From the NCBI RefSeq assembly GCF_018332715.1, contig NZ_BOQP01000049.1, positions 1-64,000 on the forward strand: DNA of 64,000 nt, in the 5' to 3' direction. The stretch's first letter is position 1. Each line of letters opens with the position of its first letter. Origin of the DNA: Winogradskya consettensis (GTDB taxonomy: Bacteria > Actinomycetota > Actinomycetes > Mycobacteriales > Micromonosporaceae). The position numbers and the translations under genes were made by a program. Below, in pieces: positions 23,455-32,472 of the stretch. The notes beneath the pieces were generated by a model, which made no database searches, was not told the origin of the DNA, and saw only the letters and a program-made list of their open reading frames with translations.

Positions 23455-26280
23455 TCACGCCGCACCCAGGTAGACCCGGCTGGCCTGGACCCGGGTGCGC
23501 ACCTGGAGCTTGTCGAATATGTGACCGACGTGGACGCCGACGGTGCGTTCGCTGATGAACAACGCCTGGCCGATCTCGCGGTTGGTGAGACCCTCGGCGA
23601 CCGCGGCCAGCACCTCGCGCTCCCGCTCGGTCAGCAGGGAGAGCTCGTCGGTGCCGCGCTCGGGCGCGACGGCCGAGCCGGGCGCCTCGACCAGGGTGAC
23701 GCGGGCCCGGCCGGCGATCTGGACGATCTCGGCGGCGAAGGGTTTCGCGCCCATGGCCTGGGCTGTCGCGTACGCCTCGCGGATGGCCATCGTCGCGGCC
23801 GCCTTACGGACCCGCCGGGCGAACGAGGCCTCGGCCTGACGCAGCCGCGAGTAGGCCGCCGGATAGGGCTGTCCGCGCCGGTCCCACGCGCTCGCGGAGC
23901 GGGCCCACAGCTCGGGGTCGCTGCGCTGCTCGATGCGGCTGATCTCGGCGGTGCACAGGTCGAGATAGGCGTCGACGACCGCCCGGACCTGCGGGGCAGC
24001 GTCGCCGACCCCGCGGGCCATCCGCTCGACGATGCTGCGCAGCCGCCGGACGGCGGCCGGGTCGACCGGCACCTCGCCGCCGGCCTGGGCCTCCGCCTCG
24101 GCGCGCAGCCCGTGCCAGGCGAGCACGCCGAGCAGCACGAGGTCGTCGGAGCGGGTCTCGGTGAGGCCGCGCTGCACGGCGGCGCGGGCATCGGCGTGCC
24201 GGCCCTGCCACATGGCGAGCCCGGCGCGCAGCGTCAGCATCGGCAGCACGTGCCGGGCACCACCGCCGGCCAGGATGGTGGCGACGGCGTCCAGGTCGCG
24301 GTTGGCGGCCTCGATGTCGCCGAAGCCGACCCAGAGCCGGCAACGCGCGAGCAGGATGTCGACCGCGTCGGCGCCGGACGGGCGGTGCCGCATCGCGTCG
24401 TCGAGCACCTTGCGGGCCTCACCCCACTGGCCGACCCGGAAGAGACCGTTGGCGGCGATCGCGAGCAGCCGGGTCTGGTAGCTGCGGCCCTGCCCGATGG
24501 CGGCGAGTTTCTCCGCGCCGCGCCGGGCCACGAGGACACCCTCCTCCACGCTGCTGAGCGGGTTGGTGAGCAGCTCGGCGAGGTGCTGGTAGGCCACGCC
24601 GATGTCCTCGGGGTGCCCGGAGCGCTCGGCGATCTCCACCGCCTGCCGGACGATCGCGAGCCCGGCGTCGGGGTCCTGCAGGAAGGCGAGGCTGAACCCG
24701 AGCGCGGCGCTGGCCCGGACCAGGTCGGCGGTCGAGTCCTCGGTGCCGTCGGCCAGCTCCAGGGCCTCGCGGGCCCGGTCACCGGCGTCGGCGTACCGCC
24801 CGAGGTGCACGAGCAGCTCGGCCAGGTTGGCGGCGGCGGTGGCCTTCTCGCGAGGGGTGCACTCGTCGGCGGCGAGAACGAGCTCGTATTCGGTCTCGGC
24901 GGTCGCCGCCCGGCCCGCCGCGGCCAGATAGCGGGCCCGCCGCAGGTGGAGCTGGCACTCGCCGGGGGCGTCCGGGCGGGCCGCGAGCTGCTCCAGCGTG
25001 GTCAGCGCGCGCTGGTGCTCGCCGCACCGGTGGGCCGACTCGGCGGTGTATCCGAGCAGGGCGGTGCGCGCGGAGTCGTCCTCGGGGGTGAGGCTCAGCG
25101 CGAGCGCCCAGTAGCGGTAGGCCTCGGTGAAGCCGTACAGCTCCTCCGCGGCGCGGGCGGCGGCGATCACCGAAGGCAGCGCGCGGACCGGTTCACCGGC
25201 CTGCTGCCAGTGCCGGACCAGCCGGGCGTGGTCGTTGTCGCCGGGCGCGGCCTCGATCGCCTCGGCGTAACGGCGGTGCCGGGCGGCGTGCTCGGCGGGC
25301 AGCACCTCGTGCTCCAGCACCTCGGCCACGACCCGGTGCCGCAGCCGGTAGCCGTCGTTCGCGCTGGTCACGAAGCGGTGCGCGACCGCGGCACGGATGG
25401 CCTCGATCAGTTCCGTCTCGCCCAGCGGCAGCACCCGGGCCAACAGCGCGTGCTCGACCGGCTCCACCCCGGCGGCCACCGCGTGCACCACCTCGTGCGC
25501 GTGCGGGGGCAGCTCGTCGACGCGGGACAGGAAGATCTCGCGCAGGGTGTCGGACAGCTCCACGCGGCCGTCACGCAGGTCACGGGCCAGCTCCTCGGCG
25601 ACGAACGGGTTGCCCCCGCTGCGCTTGAAGACCCGGTCGGCGTCCTCGGAGACGACGTCGTTGCCGGCGATCGCGGCGACCAGCTCGGCGGTGGCCTCAC
25701 GGTCGAGGGGTGCCAGGTCCAGCACCCGTACGCTGCGCAGCCGCCGCAGCTCGGCCAGCACCCGCCGCAGGGGATGGGAGCCGTGCAGCGACTCCGAGCG
25801 GACCGCGGCCAGCACCGACAGGTTGATCTCGCCAAGCCCGGCGAGCAGGTAGAGCAGCAGCTGGCGGGTGCTGCGATCGGCCCACTGGAGATCGTCGAGC
25901 ACCAGCAGGAGCTGACGGCCCTGCGCGAGGGTCTGCAGCTGATGCGAGACGCGTTCGAGCAGAGCGCCGGCGCCGTCGGAGGCGGCCGCGTCGGGCGAGC
26001 CCGGGCCGGGGTGCGCGCCGGCCTGGCGCAGCGCCTGCAGGACCGGGTGCAGCGGCGAGGCGTCACCGATATCCAGACACGCTCCGTAGAGCACGGCGGC
26101 TCCGGCCTCGCGCATCGCTTCTGCTGTTTCCCGCAACAGCCGGGTCTTGCCGACGCCGCTCTCGCCGGTGACGAAAACCGCCGCCGTCCCACCGGGACCG
26201 ATGGCGGCCAGGTCGGCCTGAATCGACGTCAGTGTGCCGGTACGTCCGACAAGTGGCGCGTCGTCCCCCTCGCTGGCCAT
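23455..26280 (-). CDS. LuxR-type ATP-dependent transcriptional regulator (LAL/MalT-like)
   Basis: This 941-residue regulator has an N-terminal AAA/STAND-type ATPase with Walker A GESGVGKT at residues 39-46 and Walker B LLLVLDDLQWAD near 130. A long TPR-like helical middle follows, then a LuxR helix-turn-helix in the last 65 residues (LTEREREVLAAVAEGLTNREIGQ, SERTVGVHVGHIFDKL). This is the LAL architecture of large ATP-dependent activators. ATG 26280 is preferred; a GTG at 26343 lacks a clear ribosome binding site. The inducer is unknown. It is divergent from the nucleotidyl cyclase gene. Confidence 0.88.
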   Translation of the reverse strand: MASEGDDAPLVGRTGTLTSIQADLAAIGPGGTAAVFVTGESGVGKTRLLRETAEAMREAGAAVLYGACLDIGDASPLHPVLQALRQAGAHPGPGSPDAAASDGAGALLERVSHQLQTLAQGRQLLLVLDDLQWADRSTRQLLLYLLAGLGEINLSVLAAVRSESLHGSHPLRRVLAELRRLRSVRVLDLAPLDREATAELVAAIAGNDVVSEDADRVFKRSGGNPFVAEELARDLRDGRVELSDTLREIFLSRVDELPPHAHEVVHAVAAGVEPVEHALLARVLPLGETELIEAIRAAVAHRFVTSANDGYRLRHRVVAEVLEHEVLPAEHAARHRRYAEAIEAAPGDNDHARLVRHWQQAGEPVRALPSVIAAARAAEELYGFTEAYRYWALALSLTPEDDSARTALLGYTAESAHRCGEHQRALTTLEQLAARPDAPGECQLHLRRARYLAAAGRAATAETEYELVLAADECTPREKATAAANLAELLVHLGRYADAGDRAREALELADGTEDSTADLVRASAALGFSLAFLQDPDAGLAIVRQAVEIAERSGHPEDIGVAYQHLAELLTNPLSSVEEGVLVARRGAEKLAAIGQGRSYQTRLLAIAANGLFRVGQWGEARKVLDDAMRHRPSGADAVDILLARCRLWVGFGDIEAANRDLDAVATILAGGGARHVLPMLTLRAGLAMWQGRHADARAAVQRGLTETRSDDLVLLGVLAWHGLRAEAEAQAGGEVPVDPAAVRRLRSIVERMARGVGDAAPQVRAVVDAYLDLCTAEISRIEQRSDPELWARSASAWDRRGQPYPAAYSRLRQAEASFARRVRKAAATMAIREAYATAQAMGAKPFAAEIVQIAGRARVTLVEAPGSAVAPERGTDELSLLTEREREVLAAVAEGLTNREIGQALFISERTVGVHVGHIFDKLQVRTRVQASRVYLGAA

Positions 26281-26451
26281 GCGTGGCAGCCTAGTGGGAA
26301 GCACCGCGGTGCTCTCTCGGCGGTTCGGACTGTTCTGCGTCACAAATGACAGGACGCCGGGGCGCCTGTCGCAGATACGTCATTCTGACGATCCGTTGTC
26401 CGCGAGCCGCTGGCACCGTTCTCTTCGCCTACCGGGAAGGGAGCGGATGAC

Positions 26452-27090
26452 ATGAACGCGACGTCCGCCGACGTTATCTGCCGACGACAGACAGTAACTA
26501 TTCTCTTCGTCGACATCGTCGGATTCACCAGTCTCGTCGACCAGCTCGACTGCGCCGACGTGCGAGACCTGCAACGCGATTACTTCGGGACCGTCTCGGC
26601 CGTGGTGCGGGCCGCCGGCGGCATCGTGGAGAAGTTCATCGGCGACGCCGTCATGGCCGTCTTCGGGACCGCCGGTCCGGATGCTGGGACGCCGGCCGAG
26701 GTGCAGTGCGCGGCCGCGGCCGCGGTGCGTGCGGGGCTGCTGGTGCAGGAGTCGCTGCGGGGGCGCCTCCTGTCCGGCCGGTACGCCGTCAAGACCCGGG
26801 TCGGGCTCGCGACCGGCACGGCGATGGTCGATCTGGAGGCCGCCCGTGACGGCGGGTACGGCATGGTCAGCGGTAGCGTTGTGGCCACGGCTTCACGGCT
26901 GCAGGCGTACGCTCCGCACGACACCGTCGTTGTCTGTGCCGCCACTCAGCAGGCGAGCGCCGACGCGGTGGACTACCAGGAGCTACCGCCGGTTTCCGTA
27001 CACGGCAAGCAATCCCCGGTGGAGCTCTGGCGTGCCCTGCACCCGCGCAACGCGGCAGTAAGTGCCCTCACGTTGCAGGCCTGCGGCTGA
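26452..27090 (+). CDS. Class III nucleotidyl cyclase domain protein, atypical active site
   Basis: This 212-residue protein is essentially a lone class III adenylate/guanylate cyclase domain. Metal-binding Asp residues are in LFVDIVGFT and FIGDAVMAVF, with Lys in EKFIGD. The usual GxxVNxASRL motif reads GSVVATASRLQ: the Arg is kept, but the transition-state Asn is replaced by Ala. It may be weakly active or a regulatory domain. The ATG follows GGGAGCGGATGAC. It lies 41 bp upstream of the kinase-GGDEF gene, so cyclic nucleotide and c-di-GMP functions are adjacent. Confidence 0.85.
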   Translation: MNATSADVICRRQTVTILFVDIVGFTSLVDQLDCADVRDLQRDYFGTVSAVVRAAGGIVEKFIGDAVMAVFGTAGPDAGTPAEVQCAAAAAVRAGLLVQESLRGRLLSGRYAVKTRVGLATGTAMVDLEAARDGGYGMVSGSVVATASRLQAYAPHDTVVVCAATQQASADAVDYQELPPVSVHGKQSPVELWRALHPRNAAVSALTLQACG

Positions 27091-27097
27091 CAATTCC

Positions 27098-27124
27098 TAC
27101 AGCGAGCCCCGGACGCGCCGATAA
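27098..27124 (+). promoter_or_regulatory. FliA/WhiG-like promoter before the kinase-GGDEF gene
   Basis: The exact -10 octamer GCCGATAA lies at 27117-27124, with TACA (consensus TAAA) at 27098-27101 and a 15-bp spacer. The GTG start at 27132 is 7 nt past the -10, so the mRNA could be leaderless. A FliA-type sigma factor is encoded at 60184-61065 in this window. Confidence 0.5.
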
Positions 27125-27131
27125 AGGCGTC

Positions 27132-30100
27132 GTGGGTGCTTCGCCTTCCGTACCGGCAGAGCCGGCAGCGGTCCAGTGGGAGCTCGGCGACGTCGCCGAG
27201 CTTGAAGTGCTGGGCGAAATCGGGCGGGGCGCCCAGGCGGTCGTATACCGGGTCCGCCGGGACGGCACCGAGTACGCGCTGAAGTCGCTGCTGCAGGACG
27301 ACCTCAGGCCCGAGCGGCTCCGCGAGTTCCGGCGCCAGGCCGCGCTGCTGGCGTCGTTCGCGAGCCCGAACCTGCCGAGGGTGCACAAAGCCGGCGAGTC
27401 GGGTGGCCGCCCCTACGTGATCATGGATCTGATCGACGGCGAGCCGCTCGCCCGGCGGTTGCTGCGCGGCCCGCTCGACGAGCGCGACGCGATCACGATC
27501 GGCGCCGACCTGGCCACGGCCCTGCGTACCGCCCACGCCCACGACCTGATCCACCGCGACATCAAGCCCGAGAACGTCCTGGTCACCGCCGCGGGCACGG
27601 CGTTCCTGGTCGACTTCGGCCTGGCCTCCGGCGCCACCGGCAGCGCGATCGGCCCCGACGACGCGATCGCCGGCACGCTGACGTACTGCTCGCCCGAGCA
27701 GGCCGGCATGCTCAACCGCCCGGTCGACGCCCGCTCCGACCTGTACGCCCTCGGCGCGGTCCTGTTCGAGTGCGTCACCGGTGCCCCGCCGTTCGCGGCC
27801 GACGACGTCGGTGAGCTGCTGCACCTGCACGCGACCGCCCCGGTGCCGGACCCCCGCGCCCTGGCACCCGGGCTCGGCGCGACCTTCGCCGCGGTCCTCG
27901 TCCGGCTGCTCGCCAAGGACCCGGACGACCGCTACCAGAGCGCCGCCGGTCTGCTCGCCGATCTGCGCCGGCTCGCCGGTGACCCCGCCACCGTCTTCGC
28001 ACTCGGCGACGATGACGCTCCGGAATTGCCGCACGACGCCCCGATGACCGGCCGTGACGCCGAGTTCGAGACGCTGCGTGAGCACTGGGACAGGACCATC
28101 GCGGGCAGTGGCGGGTTCGTGCTGCTGCACGGGCCCACCGGCGCCGGTAAGACCCGGCTCGCCACCGAGCTGGGCAGACACGTCCGCGATTCCGGCGGCG
28201 TCGTGCTGCGTGGCGGCGCGTCGTCCAGTGACCGGCGCCCGATGGGGCCGCTGCGGGCTGCTGTGGACGCGTACGTGAAGGACCTGCTGCGTGCCCCGGG
28301 CGGCCGCGAGAGCGCCGCCGAGACCCTGCGTGCCGCGGCGGGGGAGAGCGCCGCCCTGGTCACCAGCCTGTCCCCGGCCCTGGCCGAGCTCCTCGAGGTT
28401 CCGCAGGTCAGCGGCGAGGTCGGCTTCGGCCGGCACGCCGCGGCGGTCGCCGACCTGTTCGCCGGTCTGGCCGCCACCGCGGGCCCGGTCCTGCTGCACC
28501 TCGACGACGCCCAGTGGTACGACGAGGGCACCGTGCGGGTCCTGGAACAGCTTGCCGCCCGTGCGGGTGAGCTGCCGCTGCTGATCGTGGCGACGGCCCG
28601 GCAGGACGACGCGAAGCCGTCCCCGGTGCTGTCCCGGCTCGCCGCCGCCCAGGTCCTGGAGATCACCCTGGCGCCGTTCGGCCCGCGGGAGGTCGCCGAC
28701 CTGATCGCCATGCTGTCCGGCGGCATCCGGATCAACGAGCGCAGCGGCGAAGCGGTCGCCATGCTCACGGGCGGAAACCCGTTCGTGACCATCGGGTACG
28801 CCCGGGCCGTGATGGACGCCGGCCTGCTCACCCCCGACTGGGGCGTGTGGCAGATCGACCCGGACGGCATCCAGGACCTGGCGCTGCCCTCCGACTCCGC
28901 CGAACTCGTGCTGCGCCGCCTCGGCGGGCTCGACGTGGAGGCCCGGCGCCTGCTCGCCGTCGCCGCGGTGGTCGGCACGACCTTCGACGACGCGATCGTG
29001 GCCCAGGCGGCCGGGGTCGAGCCACGCGTCCTGGCCGACTCGCTCGCCGACGCCGCCCGCCAGGGCATCGTCGAGGCCCGCGACGGCATGTACCGCTTCC
29101 TGCACGAGAGCATCCGCACCACGCTGCTCGCGGGCCTCTCCGCGCAGGACACCCGCGAGCTGCACGGCAAGGTGGCCGACGCGCTGGACGCCACGGCCAG
29201 TTCCGACGTGTACGCGCTGGCCCGGCACTGCTCGCTGGGCGACCCGGCGAGCAACCCGCAACGGATGCTGCGCGCCTGCACCGAGGCGGGTGCCCGGGCC
29301 CTCGACGAGCACGCCCCGGACACCGCGCTGACGTACCTGGAGTTCGCCCGGGACGCCGCCGAGTCCGATGAGGTCCGGCTGGGCAGCCGGTTCAAGCAGC
29401 TGCTCGGCACGGCGTACCACCAGAACGGCCGGCTCGACGAAGCGGCCGCGACCCTGACCGAGGCGCTCGGGGAGACCACCGACCACATCGAGCGGGCCGG
29501 CATCCAGCTGCTGCTCGCCCGGGTGCACGAGAGCAACTGGAACGGCGCCGCGCAGCTCGAAGCCGTCGAGCTGGGCCTGGCCGAGCTGGGCCGCACCATG
29601 CCCGCCAGCCGGGCGATGCGGGTCTTCACCAGTTTCTGGATCCTGATCATCGGCGGTCTGTGCCGGTTCACCGGCCTGGGCTACGGCACGGCCAGGGGCA
29701 AGCACCGTGACCTGCTGCGGCTGGAGACCACCCTGCACCACTACGGCGTCTCGGGCAGCCTGCGGGACCTGCGCCCGAACCATGCCCTGCTGCACGGGAT
29801 GCGGACCATCTACCCCATCAACCGGCTCGGCCGCTCCCCGGAACGGGCCCGTGACCTGGTCATGCTCGCCGTGACGCTGCGCATGGCGGGCCTGCGCCGC
29901 TTCGCCGACCGGATCACCACCAACTCGCTGAAGCTCGCCGCTGAGCTGGGCGACCCCACGATGACCGCCCGGATCGAGTTCCTGCACGCGATGGGCCTGC
30001 ACGGCGCCGGCGCCGACTCGGGCGAACGGATCCGCCGGGTGCTGCACGAGCGCGAGCGCTTCCTCGACGTCGGCCTCGTGCTGGACTGCTACGCCGTACT

Positions 30101-32381
30101 CGGCTGGGACTGGCTGCTGCGCGGCGAGCTGGTCGAGGCCGAGGCCGCCGCTGCCGCCCGGCGCCCGTGGCTCGACGCGGTCGGGCACGCCGACCGGCCC
30201 ACGATGGTCGCCCTCGACGCCGGGGTGCTCGCCCTGCGGGGGCGCGCCGGCGAGGCGATCGCCGAGCTCGGCCGGGCCGCCGAAGGGCCCAAGGGCGTCA
30301 ACGAGGTCGTCGACACCATCATCGTGCGGATGCTGAGCGCGCTCGAACGCGACGACCTGGGCACGCCGTTCGACGACGCGGTGGCCGAGTTCGAGGGCCT
30401 CGGGCTGAACCAGCGCGACCTGCTGCCCGCGCACCACGGTTTCTACGTCTACCTGGCGTACGGCCGGCTCGAACAGGCCCGTCGTGCCGCGCCCGCCGAG
30501 CAGGACCGGGCGATGAAGGCCGCGCACGCCGCCGTCGCCGCCCTCGGCAGGATGACCCGCCGTCCGCTGATCACAGCACATCACCACATCGCCCGCGCGA
30601 TGCTCACGGTGCTCACGCCGGGTGGCGCACCCAAGGCGCTGGCCATCCTGGCCGAGGCCGAGGACCTGCTGCGTGCGGTGGATGCGCCGCTCCCGGCCTT
30701 CGAAGCAGCACTGGTACGCGCCAGAGCGCTCGCCGCCACCGGAGTGTCCGGAGAAGCGGAGCGGCAGGCCCGTCTCGCCGCGGGGATCGCCGAGGACCGG
30801 GGCTGGCCGCACCGCGCCCGGCGCGCCGCCGCCGAGTTCCGCATCGACGCGGGGCGCCGCAACCGCGTACCCGTGGCTGCCGCCCGGGGCCGTGAAGGAC
30901 AACGGTGGGCCGCGCTGGAGCAGCTCAGCAACGCCGCGTCGCGGGTCATCGACCCCGAACGGCTCACCCGGGTCGCGCTCGACGAGACCGTACGCCTGCT
31001 CGGCGCCGAACGGGCCATGCTGTTCCTCGTCGACTCGGCGAAGGGCCGGCTCACGCCGTACGTCGGGCGGGACGCCTCCGGCCGTGACCTGGCCGAACTC
31101 AGCGGGTACAGCACCACCGTCGTCACCAAGGTCCGCAAGAGCCGCGAGCCCCTCGTGGTCACCGGCACCGAGGAGGGCGCCGCGCTCGGCGCCGAGAGCG
31201 TCGTCCAGTACGGACTGCGCAGCATGCTCGTCGCCCCGCTCGAGCTGGACGACCGGCTGCTCGGCGTCGTCTACCTGGACAGCCGGGTCGCCAAGGGCGT
31301 CTTCACCGTCGACGACGTGGACGTCCTCACCGCGATCACCCACCACATCGCCGTCGGCCTGGAGACCGCGCGGGCCGCCCAGCTCGAGGTCGCGGTCGCC
31401 GCGGCCAACCGCCAGCGCGACCTCGCGGAGACGCTGCGCCGCGCGATGGCCCGCCTCACCGGCACGCTCGACCCCGAGCTCGTGCTGCGCCGGCTGCTGC
31501 TGACCGCCCGGCAGACCCCCGGCGGCGAACGCGGCTGGCTGCTGCTCGGCACCGCCGAATCGGACGAGGTCACCGTGCTCGGCGGCTCCGCGGGCCCGTC
31601 CAGCGTGGTCCTCGACGAGCACCCCGAGCTGCGCAAGCTGTTCGAGAACCGGCAGGCCGACCTCACCGCCGGGGTGCCCACCTGGGCGTCCGCGCTGGGC
31701 GACTACACCGGTGCCAGCTGGCTCACCGTGACGCTCGACGACCGCGAGGGCATGGTCGGTGTCCTCGTGCTCGCCTCCGAGCAGGCCGGCATCTACACCG
31801 CCGCGGAGCTCGGCGTCGCCGCCGCCCTCGTCGGCCAGGGCATGGTCGCCTATGACAACGCCCGCCTGTTCAGCCGGATCAACGAGCTGGCGACCACGGA
31901 CAGCCTCACGGGAGTGGCCAACCGGCGGCGGTTCTTCGAGCTGGCCGAACGCTCCGTGACGGCGGCGCTGGACGCGCGCCGCCCGATCACCGCACTGATG
32001 ATCGACATCGACCACTTCAAGCGGATCAACGACTCGCACGGCCACCAGACCGGTGACGACGTCATCAAGGGCGTGGTCGCGCGGGTGCTGAGCTGCGTAC
32101 CGTCCGACGGGCTGGTGGCACGCTACGGCGGCGAGGAGTTCGCCGTGCTGCTTCCCGGCGTCGCCGACGACGGCTTCGCGATCGCCGAGAAGGTGCGCGC
32201 CGCGGTCGACGGCTCGCCGATCGAGACCCGGACAGGCAACATTCCGGTGACGATCAGTGTCGGGCTCTCCCGGTTGCGTCAGCAGGACAACACGCCGGAT
32301 GCCCTGCTCGGACGGGCCGATGCGGGCCTCTACGAGGCAAAACAGGGTGGCCGCAACCGTGTCGTGGCTCACGACGAGTGA
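27132..32381 (+). CDS. Ser/Thr kinase-ATPase-TPR-GAF-GGDEF signalling protein
   Basis: This 1749-residue soluble protein starts with a Ser/Thr kinase domain (about 15-280; HRDIKPEN near 140, DFG present). An AAA/ORC-like ATPase follows (HGPTGAGKT near 335), then a long TPR-like region (about 650-1230). GAF domains come at about 1255-1410 and 1430-1570. The GGDEF domain lies at about 1585-1745, with RYGGEEF near 1664. The signature is intact for diguanylate cyclase activity. The RxxD inhibitory site upstream of GGEEF is absent (PSDG instead). The start GTG is supported by the kinase beginning about 15 residues later and by the FliA-like promoter. Confidence 0.88.
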   Translation: MGASPSVPAEPAAVQWELGDVAELEVLGEIGRGAQAVVYRVRRDGTEYALKSLLQDDLRPERLREFRRQAALLASFASPNLPRVHKAGESGGRPYVIMDLIDGEPLARRLLRGPLDERDAITIGADLATALRTAHAHDLIHRDIKPENVLVTAAGTAFLVDFGLASGATGSAIGPDDAIAGTLTYCSPEQAGMLNRPVDARSDLYALGAVLFECVTGAPPFAADDVGELLHLHATAPVPDPRALAPGLGATFAAVLVRLLAKDPDDRYQSAAGLLADLRRLAGDPATVFALGDDDAPELPHDAPMTGRDAEFETLREHWDRTIAGSGGFVLLHGPTGAGKTRLATELGRHVRDSGGVVLRGGASSSDRRPMGPLRAAVDAYVKDLLRAPGGRESAAETLRAAAGESAALVTSLSPALAELLEVPQVSGEVGFGRHAAAVADLFAGLAATAGPVLLHLDDAQWYDEGTVRVLEQLAARAGELPLLIVATARQDDAKPSPVLSRLAAAQVLEITLAPFGPREVADLIAMLSGGIRINERSGEAVAMLTGGNPFVTIGYARAVMDAGLLTPDWGVWQIDPDGIQDLALPSDSAELVLRRLGGLDVEARRLLAVAAVVGTTFDDAIVAQAAGVEPRVLADSLADAARQGIVEARDGMYRFLHESIRTTLLAGLSAQDTRELHGKVADALDATASSDVYALARHCSLGDPASNPQRMLRACTEAGARALDEHAPDTALTYLEFARDAAESDEVRLGSRFKQLLGTAYHQNGRLDEAAATLTEALGETTDHIERAGIQLLLARVHESNWNGAAQLEAVELGLAELGRTMPASRAMRVFTSFWILIIGGLCRFTGLGYGTARGKHRDLLRLETTLHHYGVSGSLRDLRPNHALLHGMRTIYPINRLGRSPERARDLVMLAVTLRMAGLRRFADRITTNSLKLAAELGDPTMTARIEFLHAMGLHGAGADSGERIRRVLHERERFLDVGLVLDCYAVLGWDWLLRGELVEAEAAAAARRPWLDAVGHADRPTMVALDAGVLALRGRAGEAIAELGRAAEGPKGVNEVVDTIIVRMLSALERDDLGTPFDDAVAEFEGLGLNQRDLLPAHHGFYVYLAYGRLEQARRAAPAEQDRAMKAAHAAVAALGRMTRRPLITAHHHIARAMLTVLTPGGAPKALAILAEAEDLLRAVDAPLPAFEAALVRARALAATGVSGEAERQARLAAGIAEDRGWPHRARRAAAEFRIDAGRRNRVPVAAARGREGQRWAALEQLSNAASRVIDPERLTRVALDETVRLLGAERAMLFLVDSAKGRLTPYVGRDASGRDLAELSGYSTTVVTKVRKSREPLVVTGTEEGAALGAESVVQYGLRSMLVAPLELDDRLLGVVYLDSRVAKGVFTVDDVDVLTAITHHIAVGLETARAAQLEVAVAAANRQRDLAETLRRAMARLTGTLDPELVLRRLLLTARQTPGGERGWLLLGTAESDEVTVLGGSAGPSSVVLDEHPELRKLFENRQADLTAGVPTWASALGDYTGASWLTVTLDDREGMVGVLVLASEQAGIYTAAELGVAAALVGQGMVAYDNARLFSRINELATTDSLTGVANRRRFFELAERSVTAALDARRPITALMIDIDHFKRINDSHGHQTGDDVIKGVVARVLSCVPSDGLVARYGGEEFAVLLPGVADDGFAIAEKVRAAVDGSPIETRTGNIPVTISVGLSRLRQQDNTPDALLGRADAGLYEAKQGGRNRVVAHDE

Positions 32382-32472
32382 CCTTGACGGTCCTCCCTCG
32401 CGGAATCTGTCGTACCAGCCCGGTAGGCTCGCCGCGTCGTTGACGGCTGTGACTGCTCGGGAGTAGTACCTA

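Noticed and set aside
26973..32372. Very long open frame on the minus strand opposite the kinase-GGDEF gene
   Set aside because: It mirrors the plus-strand gene, is rich in Gly/Arg/Val/His/Gln, and has no recognisable domain; this is the usual high-GC antisense shadow.
32440..32469. TTGACG-N18-TAGTAC promoter for parE
   Set aside because: The -10 would end only 3 nt before the GTG, placing the start of transcription inside the gene.
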